The position numbers were made by a program, and so were the translations under genes. From positions 7,942,787-8,006,786 of the forward strand of contig NC_049997.1 of the NCBI RefSeq assembly GCF_000003815.2: a stretch of DNA of 64,000 nt, in the 5' to 3' direction. Shown here one piece after another: positions 37,336 to 47,303 of this stretch. This DNA comes from Branchiostoma floridae (lineage: Eukaryota > Chordata > Leptocardii > Amphioxiformes > Branchiostomatidae). The stretch's first letter is position 1, and each line of letters begins with the position of its first letter. The notes under the pieces are model-generated. The model searched no databases. It saw only the letters and a list, made by a program, of their open reading frames with translations, and was not told where the DNA came from.

Positions 37336-37593
37336 ATACAGGCAATGAATTTATGTTGAATTCGCAAAGAGTGTGTCTAGAATGTTATACTATTCTGAAC
37401 TAGGTTTAGGGTAAAGACGCAGGATATTTCAGTTGAACGCCAGAAATGTCCGTGCATGAAATGTGTTTGCATGCTAAGTAAAGTAATAGATGGATTGTTA
37501 AAGTTCCAATTTTGTTTTCCACAGTACCGAAGCACTGTACCAACTATATGTCATGCAAGCCTCGTACAATCGTAACCCAAGGGCATTATTGGG

Positions 37594-37814
37594 TTAGGGT
37601 ACGGGCACATAGGTCGTGCGATCGTCGTTCGATCGGTGACTTCGGGCATGGAGGACAAAAATGTACATCTCCTGCAAAGTTCAACTGTCTTGGTACACAA
37701 AATGCTGTTTTGGATCAATGTCTGTGATCGGTTCTGTCACGGCCTGCTTGAAAATCATATCGTATCATATCAAAATCGTACGACGATCGCACGACCTATG
37801 TGACCGCGCCCTAA
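37594..37814. mobile_element. MITE with CATAGGTCGTGCGAT ends, copy 2
   Basis: Left GGGCACATAGGTCGTGCGAT and right ATCGCACGACCTATGTGACC are near-perfect inverted repeats. The interior shares CTCCTGCAAAGTTCAACTGT-like and CAAAATGCTGTTTTGGAT sequence with the copy at 13309. Frames at 37512-38020 cross it. Confidence 0.8.
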
Positions 37815-38386
37815 GTCGTGCAGGTCTCCTGCAAAATTCATTCTGTCTCCCGGTGTACCAGATCCTTATCGGCAATTGTTTCTGTCACAGCCTCGGTGAA
37901 AGTTCTACGGCATCACGGCGACCTATAACAAATGTGCCGGCGCTGAAACACTTCGATTCGTCCACTGACACCGATAAAACACAAACTAACTCATCTGGTG
38001 AACACCTGTCGCCCACCTGAACTCACCTGTCGGAAAGAAAAAAGAATAAACTTCGATGCATGTCAGCAACCCTACCTTTGTGGGTACAGGTGTGGTAACA
38101 TGACTGATATATATGTTGACAATAATTACGCACCATATATTTACAGATAGTCTTACAGGCGATTGGTAAACTTAATTAACTTTTCAAACTGAAGACGTCT
38201 CATTTTAGAGTCTGTTGCCAGCTACATTTAACATTGTATTTTCTTGGCACACCAGATTTCTCTTGTAGTCGCCATATTGTACCATACGGTCTATCAATGT
38301 CCAGTTAGAAGGACGTATTACTTGATTGATATTGGGGTTAAGTTTACCGGGTTAGGAAAATGCAAACATTGGCGTGGGCGACTTAA

Positions 38387-38671
38387 GACGGCAAACATAG
38401 GAGGGTCTCAAGTTTAGATAAGGCAGGGACACTTCAACAGCGGTGGAGTACTTCTGTAAAAGCCAGTTTGTGGGAAAAGAAAACAAAGGAAGAGCTTTTG
38501 GAAGAAGTCAGGAACAACAAGCACGTTCTAGTTATTACAGACAAACTCTGTGAGAAAGAGGATGGACAGGCATACACGCTTGAGCGTTACTGTAGAACTA
38601 AACAACATTTAAGGTTACAGCTATTCCTTGGTCACTTTTGTCACGATTTTCGTACAATTGTAGTACGATAG
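38387..38671 (+). CDS. Lys/Glu-rich open frame, unrecognised possible exon
   Basis: Open from just after a stop at 38384 to TAG at 38669-38671. It has no ATG in the clearly protein-like part, so it would have to be an internal or terminal exon. The stretch KKTKEELLEEVRNNKHVLVI suggests a helix followed by a strand. The C-terminal third runs into sequence resembling the CGTACGAT-containing MITE family, so the 3' end is suspect. No family was recognised. Confidence 0.16.
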   Translation, partial: DGKHRRVSSLDKAGTLQQRWSTSVKASLWEKKTKEELLEEVRNNKHVLVITDKLCEKEDGQAYTLERYCRTKQHLRLQLFLGHFCHDFRTIVVR

Positions 38672-39383
38672 GATATTCTTGTGATAGCCATGCAGTTGTC
38701 GTACAAGATTTGACTGTCTTACCATGCAAAACACTGCCTTATGTCATTCTCGGCGGGTTTTTTTGGTCACAGCCTACTTGAAGATACCAAGACTTGAAAA
38801 TCGCACACTGGCGTACGATGAATTTGAGACATAGTGTACAGCGTTTGTTGCTTTTGCTTCCCTAAAGTAGATACGACATTTATGGCATTTCACAATATCT
38901 TAGAACATATCATTGTACGCCAGCGTTACATCATTCGTAGCTAGGGAAAATGACAGCTCAGAGAGGACGGTGGTCTACCAGTTTTGACTTTCTTCGTCTT
39001 TCTCAAGAATGACAGAGATCGGACCACACCAGTGTTACGTAACAGTACAGGTGTACAGGTATGTTCAGGTGAGTTGGGTTACACCTGGACGTAAAGGTGA
39101 CGACACGCCCTTGACCGCTGTGACCGCTCGCCTTTGTCCCAAAGGTCAGTTGTACTTGTAGGTTTCCGTTGTGACATGGGAAGTTGCACGGGGGTCAGGA
39201 GGTGACCGTGGTCTCACCTTGTTGTTGACGTGTTCATAGGAGATTACTTCAGCCACGCGTGTCATTGTGTCCCCTGTAGCATTCTGTAGGCCTCTTTAAA
39301 CGACGATTTTACGTCGTAAGATTCAAACAAGGGTTAGTTTTTCGTAGGCTTTGAGGGAGGTGATTTTGACAATGAAAATCCAT

Positions 39384-40866
39384 GCATTATTCGGGTCTAC
39401 CGAAAGTGCGAAAAGGAACGAAAAGGAACGAATATGAAGCAAACTAAAATAAAATCAATGAGAATATAAGGGACCGGTACTGCGGGCGTTATATAATATT
39501 AGAAGCCTATGAAACGTGTTTTATTTTACTCAGAATTTGGCAATATCAAATTTTTACGACGCTGTTTTAGGCTGTTGTGTTTGTGTGGCTAAATTATTCT
39601 CTGAAGATCAGCGAAATACAAGGAAACAGAACTGAGATAAGAAAATAAGGATTAAAATTCAGTTACTGGTGGGTGATGGATAAATATCGATTTATATACA
39701 TTTTCAGAATGAGGCAAGATTGTAGCGTTGTTGTTGTATTTGGGTGGCTTCTGCTCTCCCAAGATGGGAGCGACGCATGCAAATGACCTGCGATTGTTTA
39801 CGTCTAATAGAAATCCGGTCTGGAATGATATGCTAAATAATAAACTGCTGCCCCACGAGCATGACAGCTCCCTTCAACAAGGCCCACAACATGGTTTTCT
39901 GGAAACTGGAGACATATCTTCTTGCTCGTTCACGACAAAAGAAAAGCTGTGAAAGGATAGACATGTATACATTGTACCAAGGAGTTTTCATCACGTTGTA
40001 TCATGAGTATTAATCATTTTGGCGGGAAGAAAGGGCCAACGTGAGGAATTTGTGCAAAGGATGATAGGAAACTAAGGAGAGATCTGGCGGGCGACTCACG
40101 TCTCCCGTGCGGGTTCGGCAGAAAAAGTCTTTGGAACCAGGCCTCGAATTGAAATCAACGCGGTGTCCCGATTGCCCTGGGCCACTTATAATTTAGGCCG
40201 GGAGCACTAGAAAACGACTTTGTGACATTTTTGGGACCGTAGAAAAATAATCTACACCAGAATGTCAGCCCGTCAAACGTTTTTCAGACGCAATACTCAA
40301 CCCCCCCGAATTTGATCTGTGGCAGCCCGCGTGGGAACCCGGGACGCACTGATTCGTGACTCCGCCCATCGCCTTTGATTTGTATTTAGCTATTTCCACG
40401 CGTGCACTTTCCCGCCGGTTCGCCGTTGAACCATTGGAGCTCTAGGAATTTCGTGGAACAAGCCACACAATGCAAAAATAAAGACCGTTTCAAATGCATT
40501 TGCCGATCACAGTACCGTTACCTTATATTCCCATCGATTTTATTTCACTTTGCTTCATACTTCGTTCCTTTTCGTTCCTTTTCGCACTTTCGGTACTTTC
40601 CTTTTCGTTCCTTTTCGTTCCTATCCAATCTTTTCGTTCCTTTTCGTTCCTTTTCGCACTTTCGGTACTTTCCTTTTCGTTCCTTTTCGTTCCTTTTCGC
40701 ACTTTCGGTACTTTCCTTTTCGTTCCTTTTCGTTCCTTTTCGTTCCTTTTCGCTCCTTTTCGTTCCTTTTCGTTCCTTTTCGCTCCTTTTCGTTCCTTTT
40801 CGTTCCTTTTCGCTCCTTTTCGTTCCTTTTCGTTCCTTTTCGCACTTTCGGTACACCGCATTATTC
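39384..40866. mobile_element. Foldback-like (FB/MULE-type) TIR element, copy 2, with 9-bp target duplication
   Basis: GCATTATTC at 39384-39392 and 40858-40866 brackets a 1,465-bp element. Its ends are inverted: GGGTCTACCGAAAGTGCG at the left, GGTGTACCGAAAGTGCG (complement) at the right. They continue into tandem CGTTCCTTTT/AAAGGAACGA 10-bp units, few on the left and many on the right. Inside are ATGAAGCAAACT...AATCAATGAGAATATAAGG, a core shared with copy 1, and a 360-bp segment unlike copy 1. Short tandem repeats forming the TIR plus a 9-bp duplication are the hallmarks of Drosophila Foldback elements, which belong to the MULE superfamily. No transposase is present, so it is non-autonomous. 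Confidence 0.82.
39861..40013 (+). pseudogene. Short conserved frame inside Foldback-like copy 2
   Basis: ATG to TAA, 50 codons, starting MTAPFNKAHNMVFWKLETYL. Copy 1 (ATG at 34072) has the same start, no indel across the shared part, and continues past the point where copy 2 stops. Differences include several Lys/Arg exchanges. It may be the remnant of an element-encoded or captured protein; no family was recognised. Confidence 0.35.
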
Positions 40867-42212
40867 TTATGATATATTTGAAAGACAGCAATCTAAATGT
40901 CCCCTGTAGTTCTAAAGAAAGCTTACAGAGAGCCAAAAGTGCTATCTACCTATAAAATCGTGACCCTAACGTATCCAGAATCCAAGATATCAAACCCAGA
41001 AAATCCGTTGCTGTACCATGGAAATCTGCAAGGGAGTCCATGATATAATGGTTACATAATTTTGCCAACACCTACCAGCGAACGAAATATGTAATCCAGG
41101 TTTGTCAACAACTTCTAGAGTTGTGCTGCATACAAGGCCTGAAAACATACGCTTCTGGGCGAAGGGACTTAGAGAAATTTTACTCACCATTATTTGCTGC
41201 TTGTTATCTACATGTTATTTGTTTTTGGCTTAGTGTGTTATTGGTTTACTTTCATCAATATGTACAGGAAATGTTATTCTACATTATTATATTCACAGCG
41301 GCTACCTAATTTTCAAACCTTCTTCCCGTTACCCTTTATTTGGCAGTAGATAAATTGATAAAGACGCTGAACGAGCCTAAATGTAAATAGAGCAACGTAT
41401 GCCAGTATCATTTTTCAAAAATTACTCCTAGTCATATGAACTGTTTGTTATTTGATTAAGAATGAATTAACATGCCATACACACTAATCAGGCAATATAA
41501 AAACTCTTTGTTAACACACAGTCCATTCTGTTACTTCTAAGATAAATTACCAACATTAAAACCCACTTTATTTTCCTTTCCCTACACTAAACAAAAAGAC
41601 ATCAATCTGAACTTAGTGCAGTTTTATTGCATTCCTAAAGTGTATGATACAGAAAGAATGTATCTGCGAGAGATTCCCATGGACTTTGCCCAGGTGATAG
41701 CATATCTAGGTGTTGTTAGGTCCGTGGGGTCGTTGGCCCCATAGCTGTGTGGTAACAAACCCAACAATAAAGAATGTTCAACTTGTGGGGTAGATAACAA
41801 ACTTGCTGACAGGCTGTCCTGAAGAGGGCAGACTGACCACAGTTCGTGAACATCGAGATTTTTTATTTTATCATTATGAAATGATAAATAAAACACCATT
41901 GTAGTAGAGCATTCAGAAGCAAAATGTGTATGTATTGTGAATATAGGTTTATGAAAGAGATTTTAACAAAATTGTAAAATGTTCATTCGTATCATTGAGC
42001 TCCTATTTTCCTTTTCTTAATGTTTTTTCTCTGTTTTTTTGTTGTTTTGTTTTGTTTAATTGTATTGCATAACCGGTAAACATGACGTAACATACTAGGT
42101 TTGAACTAAAGAGTACAAGCTGCATACATGGACAGAGTTATTTGACCCACTCAAACACCTTTTACTAGTTACTAATTACATCATGCTTAAGAATGAATTC
42201 GATGTATTTTGC
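40867..42212. other. No recognised feature
   Basis: AT-rich background. A hydrophobic frame at 41121-41309 is probably compositional. Confidence 0.4.
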
Positions 42213-42320
42213 TAATCTCCAAGCAGATCTTGCGTGGCATAAGACAGTATCATAAGCTGGGGAAGGAGTTTAGCCGACAGAGGAGTAAATGACCAATTGC
42301 CAATCTTACGCCACGCAAAA
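42213..42320. mobile_element. MITE fragment related to 12207-12343
   Basis: Begins TAATCTCCAAGCAGATCTTG and shares AAGCTGG.GAAGGAGT.TAGCCG with the 12207 element. An inner inverted pair TTGCGTGGCATAAGA / TCTTACGCCACGCAA remains, but the far terminus is not visible. Confidence 0.55.
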
Positions 42321-42609
42321 AAACACGAACCACAACGAAATGACAAATCTTCTAGCTTGTTCGTGTTGTTTAAAATGTTCACAGACTTTGTGAAGGGTTA
42401 TTGTACGTCCGACTATACAGTTTCAATCGTTTGACTGTGTTGCAAAGCCTAAAATTCACAGAAGAATAGTTGCGGTAGTCCGGTTGGTATAACAACAAAC
42501 ATACGTAGACGTACATCCGGGTGAAATGTTGTCGCTTGTCTGAAGACTGCGGTAGAACTTTGTTTGAATGATTTAGAAAGTCGCTGACAGTGGTACCGTC
42601 ACCGTTAGT

Positions 42610-42962
42610 TAAGGCCACACCAAATTTATTTGTTGCTTCTTGGATTCGCCTGTCCATTTTAAGTCCCGAGAAAAATTATACAGGTTTTGCTATCACAAAC
42701 CTGTAAATAGTACCATTCAGAGCCACATAATTTCAGTCTAAAAACTTTTATTCAGAACATTAGTATCAAATCAAAGGAAGGGATTCATTCTATAAAATTT
42801 GCCATTAAACTCCTCAGGCTGTTGTTGTTTTTGTGTTATTTAAGCCGCATGTCTTCACCCCAGACCTTTTGAAAAAAATTATTTTTAATTTTTTTTCAAT
42901 TGGTCGGTCCAATTTTTTCGGAAAAATTCCGAGAAGCAACAAATAAAATTGGTGTGGCCTAA
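42610..42962. mobile_element. 347-bp TIR element with TAA duplication (PIF/Harbinger-like)
   Basis: TAA at 42610-42612 and 42960-42962 flank ends GGCCACACCAAATTTATTTG and its near-perfect inverse, extended by TTGCTTCT. No transposase. The minus-strand frame 42379-42657 starts inside it. Confidence 0.78.
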
Positions 42963-43312
42963 CAATGAAGAATCACTGCCGGAAAGGCCGCTGTCAGACA
43001 CGGGCAATTTGCTGCTGAAGAACGCGGGACTGGCCGCCGTGTCGCGCCGAAATAGACGTGTCTGTCACCGGTCTGTCGGAACTCAGGAAGCAAGCTCTAC
43101 AGCTCGACAAGACCAGTAACACACAAGTCGCTGTGACGTCACGATAGTGTGTGCTCAGCGGTTAATGACACTTAAAGATAGCCTCTACAGTAGGCCCTGC
43201 CACGGACTTTATTTGCTGTTTGTTGCCGTCTTTTGTTTTGTTGCCTTCTGTACGTCCATAAAAATGTTTTCAGCTTGAGCGTTGGTTTGTGTGTATGTGT
43301 GTGTAAGTGCGC

Positions 43313-43373
<61 letters not shown>

Positions 43374-43462
43374 GTGTCTCTGTCTCTCTGTCTGTCTGTC
43401 TCTTTCTCTCTCTCCATTTGTGTGTGTGTGAATGTGTGTGTGTGCGTGTGTTCGTGTGTGTC
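43313..43462. repeat. (CT)n and (GT)n microsatellite
   Basis: CTCTCT with CTGT variants followed by GTGTGT. The long Ser/Leu and Arg/Glu frames here are translations of it. Confidence 0.95.
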
Positions 43463-43476
43463 AACAAGGCCTGGGC

Positions 43477-43509
43477 AAGGAGCTTTTATCAAGTTGATAA
43501 AAGCTCCTT
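43477..43509. repeat. Perfect 33-bp palindrome
   Basis: AAGGAGCTTTTATCAA, one G, then its exact complement. A further half-copy (ATCAAGTTGATAAAAGCTAC) follows at about 43543. Confidence 0.9.
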
Positions 43510-43567
43510 GGTCTGGGTGGACTGTTGTGATACTTTGTTATGATCAAGTTGATAAAAGCTACTTAGT

Positions 43568-43597
43568 ATGATGGTGATGATGATGATGATGATGAAT
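43568..43597. repeat. (ATG)n microsatellite
   Basis: Short run of GATGAT triplets. Confidence 0.9.
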
Positions 43598-43854
43598 AGG
43601 TCATGATGAGACCTCCAAACAATTAGATTTAGGCCCTCTGGCAGCTTGTTTTCTCAACTTTCTGCTAGTTTGTGACAATGCCCATTTTGAACAAAATACA
43701 ATGTACCTAAATATCCTCAACAACAAAAAATGCGGCAATATCAAACCGACAGCCGTATCGAGGGGCCTGATTTCTAGTCTGTTAAAGTTAAACCCTTCTC
43801 GCGCCTGATGGCACAAAGGGCGGTGCCCATCTCTGTTTCCTTAGCCCTGGGCCA

Positions 43855-44060
43855 CACAACGCAATCACTACAGCAGGGGGCTGGTCCACTGGTAGTGGTT
43901 CGTGTTCAACTTTCATACTCTTTCCCGAATGCTGAGTGCTAAGCAGAGAAAGCAGCATGTACCATTTTTAAAGTCTTTGGTATGACTCGGCCGGGGATCG
44001 AACTCACGACCTACCGAATGCAAGGCGAACACTCTATCCACTAGACCATTGCACCGGTGC
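43855..44060 (-). mobile_element. tRNA-derived SINE
   Basis: Minus-strand head GGTGCAATGGTCTAGTGGAT (A box) and GTGAGTTCGATCCCCGGCCG (B box) are well preserved. The body follows with CCAAAGACTTTAAAAATGG and TGCTTAGCACTCAGCATTCG. It ends about 75 bp upstream of the 44136 frame. Confidence 0.75.
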
Positions 44061-44135
44061 TGATTTCTAGGCTAACCACGAAAGCCGTGTTGACTCAGCA
44101 ACCAATCAGGTCTCGCGGCGGAACACTGGCGGCCG

Positions 44136-44507
44136 ATGGGTGTTGAGCCGCGGGCCCGTGCACTACCGGTGGTTGGAGAGCACTTGTGTTGTGATGTCTG
44201 CCAAGGATATATCAACCCGTGCCAGCAGCGAGACGCCAGTAATTGCCGAGATCTCAGGCTAGCGGTATCGGCTGTTGGACAGCCCCCCGAGGCCACAGTG
44301 TACAGTAGTACCGGTCACCCCTGGTATGCTGTTACTTACCGCACATACGGGTCAAAGAGCTGTGGTATCCCCCAGATTAGAGTAGAGGTGTTCTACAGTG
44401 AGAACCACGCCAGGAATTTTCGGAAGCACACAGACCCACACCTCGGTCAGGACGTTACAAGGATAAACGTTGGAATATTCAGTGTCAGTGGCTACACGAA
44501 GAAGTGA
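44136..44507 (+). CDS. 123-codon open frame with coding-like composition, unrecognised
   Basis: Begins with a real ATG (G at +4) and runs to TGA at 44505-44507. It is richer in G and C than its surroundings. The N-terminal half is Cys-rich (CCDVC, PCQQ, NCRD). The C-terminal half is mixed polar with alternating hydrophobics (IRVEVFYSE, INVGIFSVS) that could be beta strands. There is no signal peptide or membrane segment. A minus-strand SINE ends about 75 bp upstream, and the candidate leader-exon donor lies 230 bp downstream. It could therefore be a small gene, an upstream ORF within the GTPase leader exon, or chance in a GC-rich patch. I do not recognise the family. Confidence 0.25.
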   Translation: MGVEPRARALPVVGEHLCCDVCQGYINPCQQRDASNCRDLRLAVSAVGQPPEATVYSSTGHPWYAVTYRTYGSKSCGIPQIRVEVFYSENHARNFRKHTDPHLGQDVTRINVGIFSVSGYTKK

Positions 44508-44656
44508 GCGGTCGGGTTTTTTTTTCTTGGAGGCTTGACCAGTCTTCAAGCAGAACAAGTGACTAGACTGTGTCTGACAGGCGTTGTATATCTTGTTCCC
44601 TAAGACACATCGGGAGCAGACTTGAAGGCACCCCTGTAACAGGAGAACTTCTTTAA

Positions 44657-44735
44657 GACGACGAGCACATCTTCTGTGTCCAAGACGACAGAGACAAAGC
44701 CAACGAGACGACACAACAAGAGTTTCTACTCCTCG
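44657..44735 (+). other. Candidate 5' (leader) exon end with GTAAGT donor
   Basis: Sequence up to 44735 is followed by GTAAGTGAC, a textbook donor. The frame open from the stop at 44654 to the donor lacks an ATG but would splice in phase with the open frame of the 45718-45810 exon. The true 5' limit is unknown. This could be the leader exon of the GTPase gene. It lies about 150 bp downstream of another open frame (44136-44507) and in a locally GC-richer patch. Confidence 0.28.
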
Positions 44736-45717
44736 GTAAGTGACTGCTTATGCTTTAATACCACAGTGAGCCGGTAAGCTAATCAGCCAACGAGCTAGTA
44801 TTATATTTCCTAGCTTGGTATAAAACTTCATACGGTAGTTGACGACACAAAACCAGATGACACCAAATATTTGAAAGGCTCGAGCAACCTTCACGCTTGC
44901 TCGTGATATGTAGCTCGGTAGGGGTCTAACACGAGTGCTTTACTCTACTCTACTCTACTTTATTTGCCGCTTACAGTCTTTACATTTTAAATCCGGTAGA
45001 CCTTTCTCAACATACAGAAGTACTCATTGTTTAGTAAAACGTGGTTCTTCTGTTGGACAAGACAACTAATTAGGCTGCGGTGTTTGCCCAGGGACAGTTG
45101 TGTTGAGGGCAGTAGTGTTGACCAGGTTTGCACACATACACTGCCTCCCGGGATAGAGCAAATAACGGGCCTTTCAAAGTCTGTCACGCCACATGTTGTT
45201 AACTAACTGGTACGTTCTCACCTCTAAACCGCACGATCTGGACGTTCTACTCACACCCGGGAAAGAAGACAGTTGATGGGCTTAGACGGGTAGATTTGGA
45301 AAGAATGAGTTATCTAGCTCGCAGAGAAAGCCGTGACCACAGTTTTTGGTTTACTGAAACCTGGAGTGCAGTTTTGACTTCCGAAAGAAAACACTTGTGG
45401 GCAGGTACTTCTGGACAAATCATTTGTCTTGTTCGGACAGAACTAGGACAGGTGTGATTGTTTGGGGCTAGGGCAACAGCATACACATGTTGAGGAGATG
45501 TAGAAGTCATTGTTAATGAATGAACAACATCTGGATAAAGTAGGACGACTTGTGTTTAACCACGTGGAATTTCCTTGTGTAGTCGGACAGGCCAGCGATC
45601 GTCCCACGAAAAAAGGGTGCTACCGTAGTTGTTGTTACAATATTGTTGGTACCACAAAACAAACATGGCGCATTGAAAGCATATCAATCACGGAGGTTCT
45701 TATCTTTTTTCTCCCAG

Positions 45718-45810
45718 ACAAGGCGACTACAGGTAGAGTGACGGACACTTCGGTGGACCACGTCGAGCAAGATTCGGGCCGATGCAAAGAATCAAGCCCA
45801 GGAGCCGCAG
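45718..45810 (+). CDS. Candidate 5' exon upstream of the GTPase P-loop exon (UTR or coding)
   Basis: A pyrimidine-rich tract ending CTCCCAG (AG at 45716-45717) precedes this 93-bp stretch. It ends GCCGCAG followed by GTAGGC, a matching donor at 45811. One frame is open throughout and would splice in phase (1 base + 2 bases) into the P-loop exon, reading into the residues just before its first ATG. No ATG occurs in that frame here, so it is either 5' untranslated or an internal coding exon of a longer N-terminus. This is inferred from splice signals and phase only. No protein family is recognisable. Confidence 0.38.
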
Positions 45811-45993
45811 GTAGGCTTTGAAAAGCCGGTCTGAAGAAAAAAATCTTGGCGGGCCTCTGACCTACATCCGGGGACTTGCGGCTGTGTGAACCTATCGTCT
45901 GATTCTGAGTCACAGGTGCGGCTCTCCGCTGACCGGTTCAGACATCTCCGCAGAAGCAACCGTATTCAGGAAAAATACTGTCTCAAACTTCAG

Positions 45994-46179
45994 AACGTAT
46001 GGTCTTGCACGACGTCCTAACGGTTGCTAAGGAACTGAGCGAGAAGCATCGTCTGAAAATGACGTCACCGTTCATAAAGCCGAATCCGAAGATTTTGAAG
46101 AAGAGTAATTCGTGGACTCAAGGTGCCAACCGGCCAATCAGAATAGTGGTGCTTGGACAAGCGGCGGTCGGCAAGACAG
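45994..46179 (+). CDS. P-loop exon of a Ras-superfamily small GTPase (partial gene)
   Basis: The frame opens after a stop at 45930-45932, and its first ATG is at 45999. It encodes about 60 residues and ends in RIVVLGQAAVGKT, a hydrophobic strand plus the G1/P-loop GxxxxGK[ST] that binds GTP phosphates. The exon stops at 46179 just before GTAAGC, a good donor, leaving phase 1. A CAG acceptor at 45991-45993 sets the probable 5' edge. Residues 1-47 are a basic N-terminal extension (KPNPKILKKS) with no prenylation or myristoylation signal. A second ATG at residue 21 has a better -3 base. The P-loop resembles RERG/RASL-type and kappaB-Ras proteins; I cannot choose between them. Known family members act as GTP-dependent signalling switches in the cytoplasm or nucleus. 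G2-G5 motifs were not found elsewhere, so most of the gene is missing or lies in unrecognised exons. The P-loop identification is firm; the subfamily is open. Confidence 0.68.
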
Positions 46180-46666
46180 GTAAGCTTTGGCCTCTCTGGG
46201 ATTTTTGTGGAGTGGGGCAAGGGTGTGTCTCGAAGTCTTGCCAAAAGTCTAAAATTTATATCCATGGATAAGAAAGCTCATGCTATCTTGACTTGTCCTT
46301 GATGTAAAATGCTAAGAGCTGGTTGTTAAAGAGGATGATAATGATATTGTTGAAGAAGGAAGATCACTTAACATCGTTAAGTTGTTTGTGTCTAGCTCAC
46401 TTTGCCTGTCAAAAATTGCTTTCGTTGCTTCTTTATTGGTTTCGAGGTTGAAAATTATAAGCCACTTTAAAAATTTGATAGCCGCGGTAAAAGGCAGTCC
46501 AGAATCCATAGTTTCTACCCATGTATCATGGTGAAATCATGCTAAACACTTTCCATGGGAATGACCACGCTTTAAGCCTGTAACATACCCTAGATTCTAC
46601 ACTAATTCCCCTGTGTTCTGGCGGTATGTGAAAACCCAAATTCGTCCTTTCTTCTTTTTTCGTCAG

Positions 46667-46880
46667 TAAGCCTGCCGGTAGAAGGTCGATATGATTACTT
46701 CTACGTTAGTCACCCGAAACAGAGCGTAATAGACATAGATACTGTTGACTCAAAACAAAAACCCTACCCCGTAAGAATTTGTGAGAAATGCTTTAAAGAT
46801 ATCACGACCTCGAGTAAGGACCCGCTCATCTTCTATCAGCCTATGATCCACAACGATACACGTAGAAAGCATCCGTAACT
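46667..46880 (+). CDS. Open 3'-exon-like stretch after a strong acceptor, possibly the next exon of the GTPase gene
   Basis: A TTCTTTTTTCGTCAG acceptor ends at 46666. From there the frame stays open for about 70 codons to TAA at 46878-46880. Joined to the preceding P-loop exon the phase fits (G + TA), which by chance happens one time in three. The translation looks protein-like and includes a CEKC motif and a YQPMIHND stretch. It does not show the ALxxRF helix usual after a Ras P-loop, nor DxxG. Two internal donor-like sites (CCCC|GTAAGA near 46770 and TCGA|GTAAGG near 46815) would give a shorter internal exon instead. It ends where a MITE-like end motif begins (46883). It could be a divergent GTPase exon, an exon of another gene, or chance. 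Confidence 0.3.
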
Positions 46881-46882
46881 AA

Positions 46883-47303
46883 GCTTCAAGCAGATGTGGG
46901 GTGGAAGTTTGTCATGTTTCCTGACTGTAAAGATATTTTGACAAGCATTCATTCCAACGTATACACTGAAGACAGGTAAGGGAAACGTTAGTTTGCCTTT
47001 ATCCGCGGGGTGACCTTTATCCGTTGTTTTCAAAAGCAGCGTGTTTAGGGCTATCATGTGGACGAAATGTGAGTTCAAACTGCTATATTTTGAAAATATT
47101 ACAATCTGAAACAACCGTCCGTCGACTTGATTTCCCTAAATGTGCTGTGTTTAAAAACAACGAATATAGGTTACCCCACAGATAAAGGTGAACTAGCATT
47201 ACTTCGTTTGACCAATTGAGCAAAGGACGTTATATCATATAATGTCCTCCTAGGTTTGACTGAGAACTAGACTTTCTCCCACCCTAACATCTGCTTGGAG
47301 ATA
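46883..47303. mobile_element. Possible MITE bounded by CAAGCAGATGT ends
   Basis: GCTTCAAGCAGATGTGGGGT at the left and the complement of CACCCTAACATCTGCTTGGA at the right are inverted and resemble the 12207-family end. It starts just after the stop of the 46667 exon-like stretch. The interior is unrecognised. Confidence 0.35.

Noticed and set aside
40402-40955. Long overlapping frames of FVPFRSFSFLF and KRNEKERKG type (also 33271-33708)
   Set aside because: They are translations of the 10-bp tandem repeats at the ends of the Foldback-like elements; open in several frames on both strands.
42379-42657. 92-codon minus-strand frame starting with ATG
   Set aside because: Its first residues are encoded by the terminal inverted repeat of a TAA-flanked MITE, and there is no domain or splice support.
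43930-44060. Possible functional tRNA gene on the minus strand
   Set aside because: A and B boxes are good, but the acceptor stem does not pair and the sequence continues into a SINE body.
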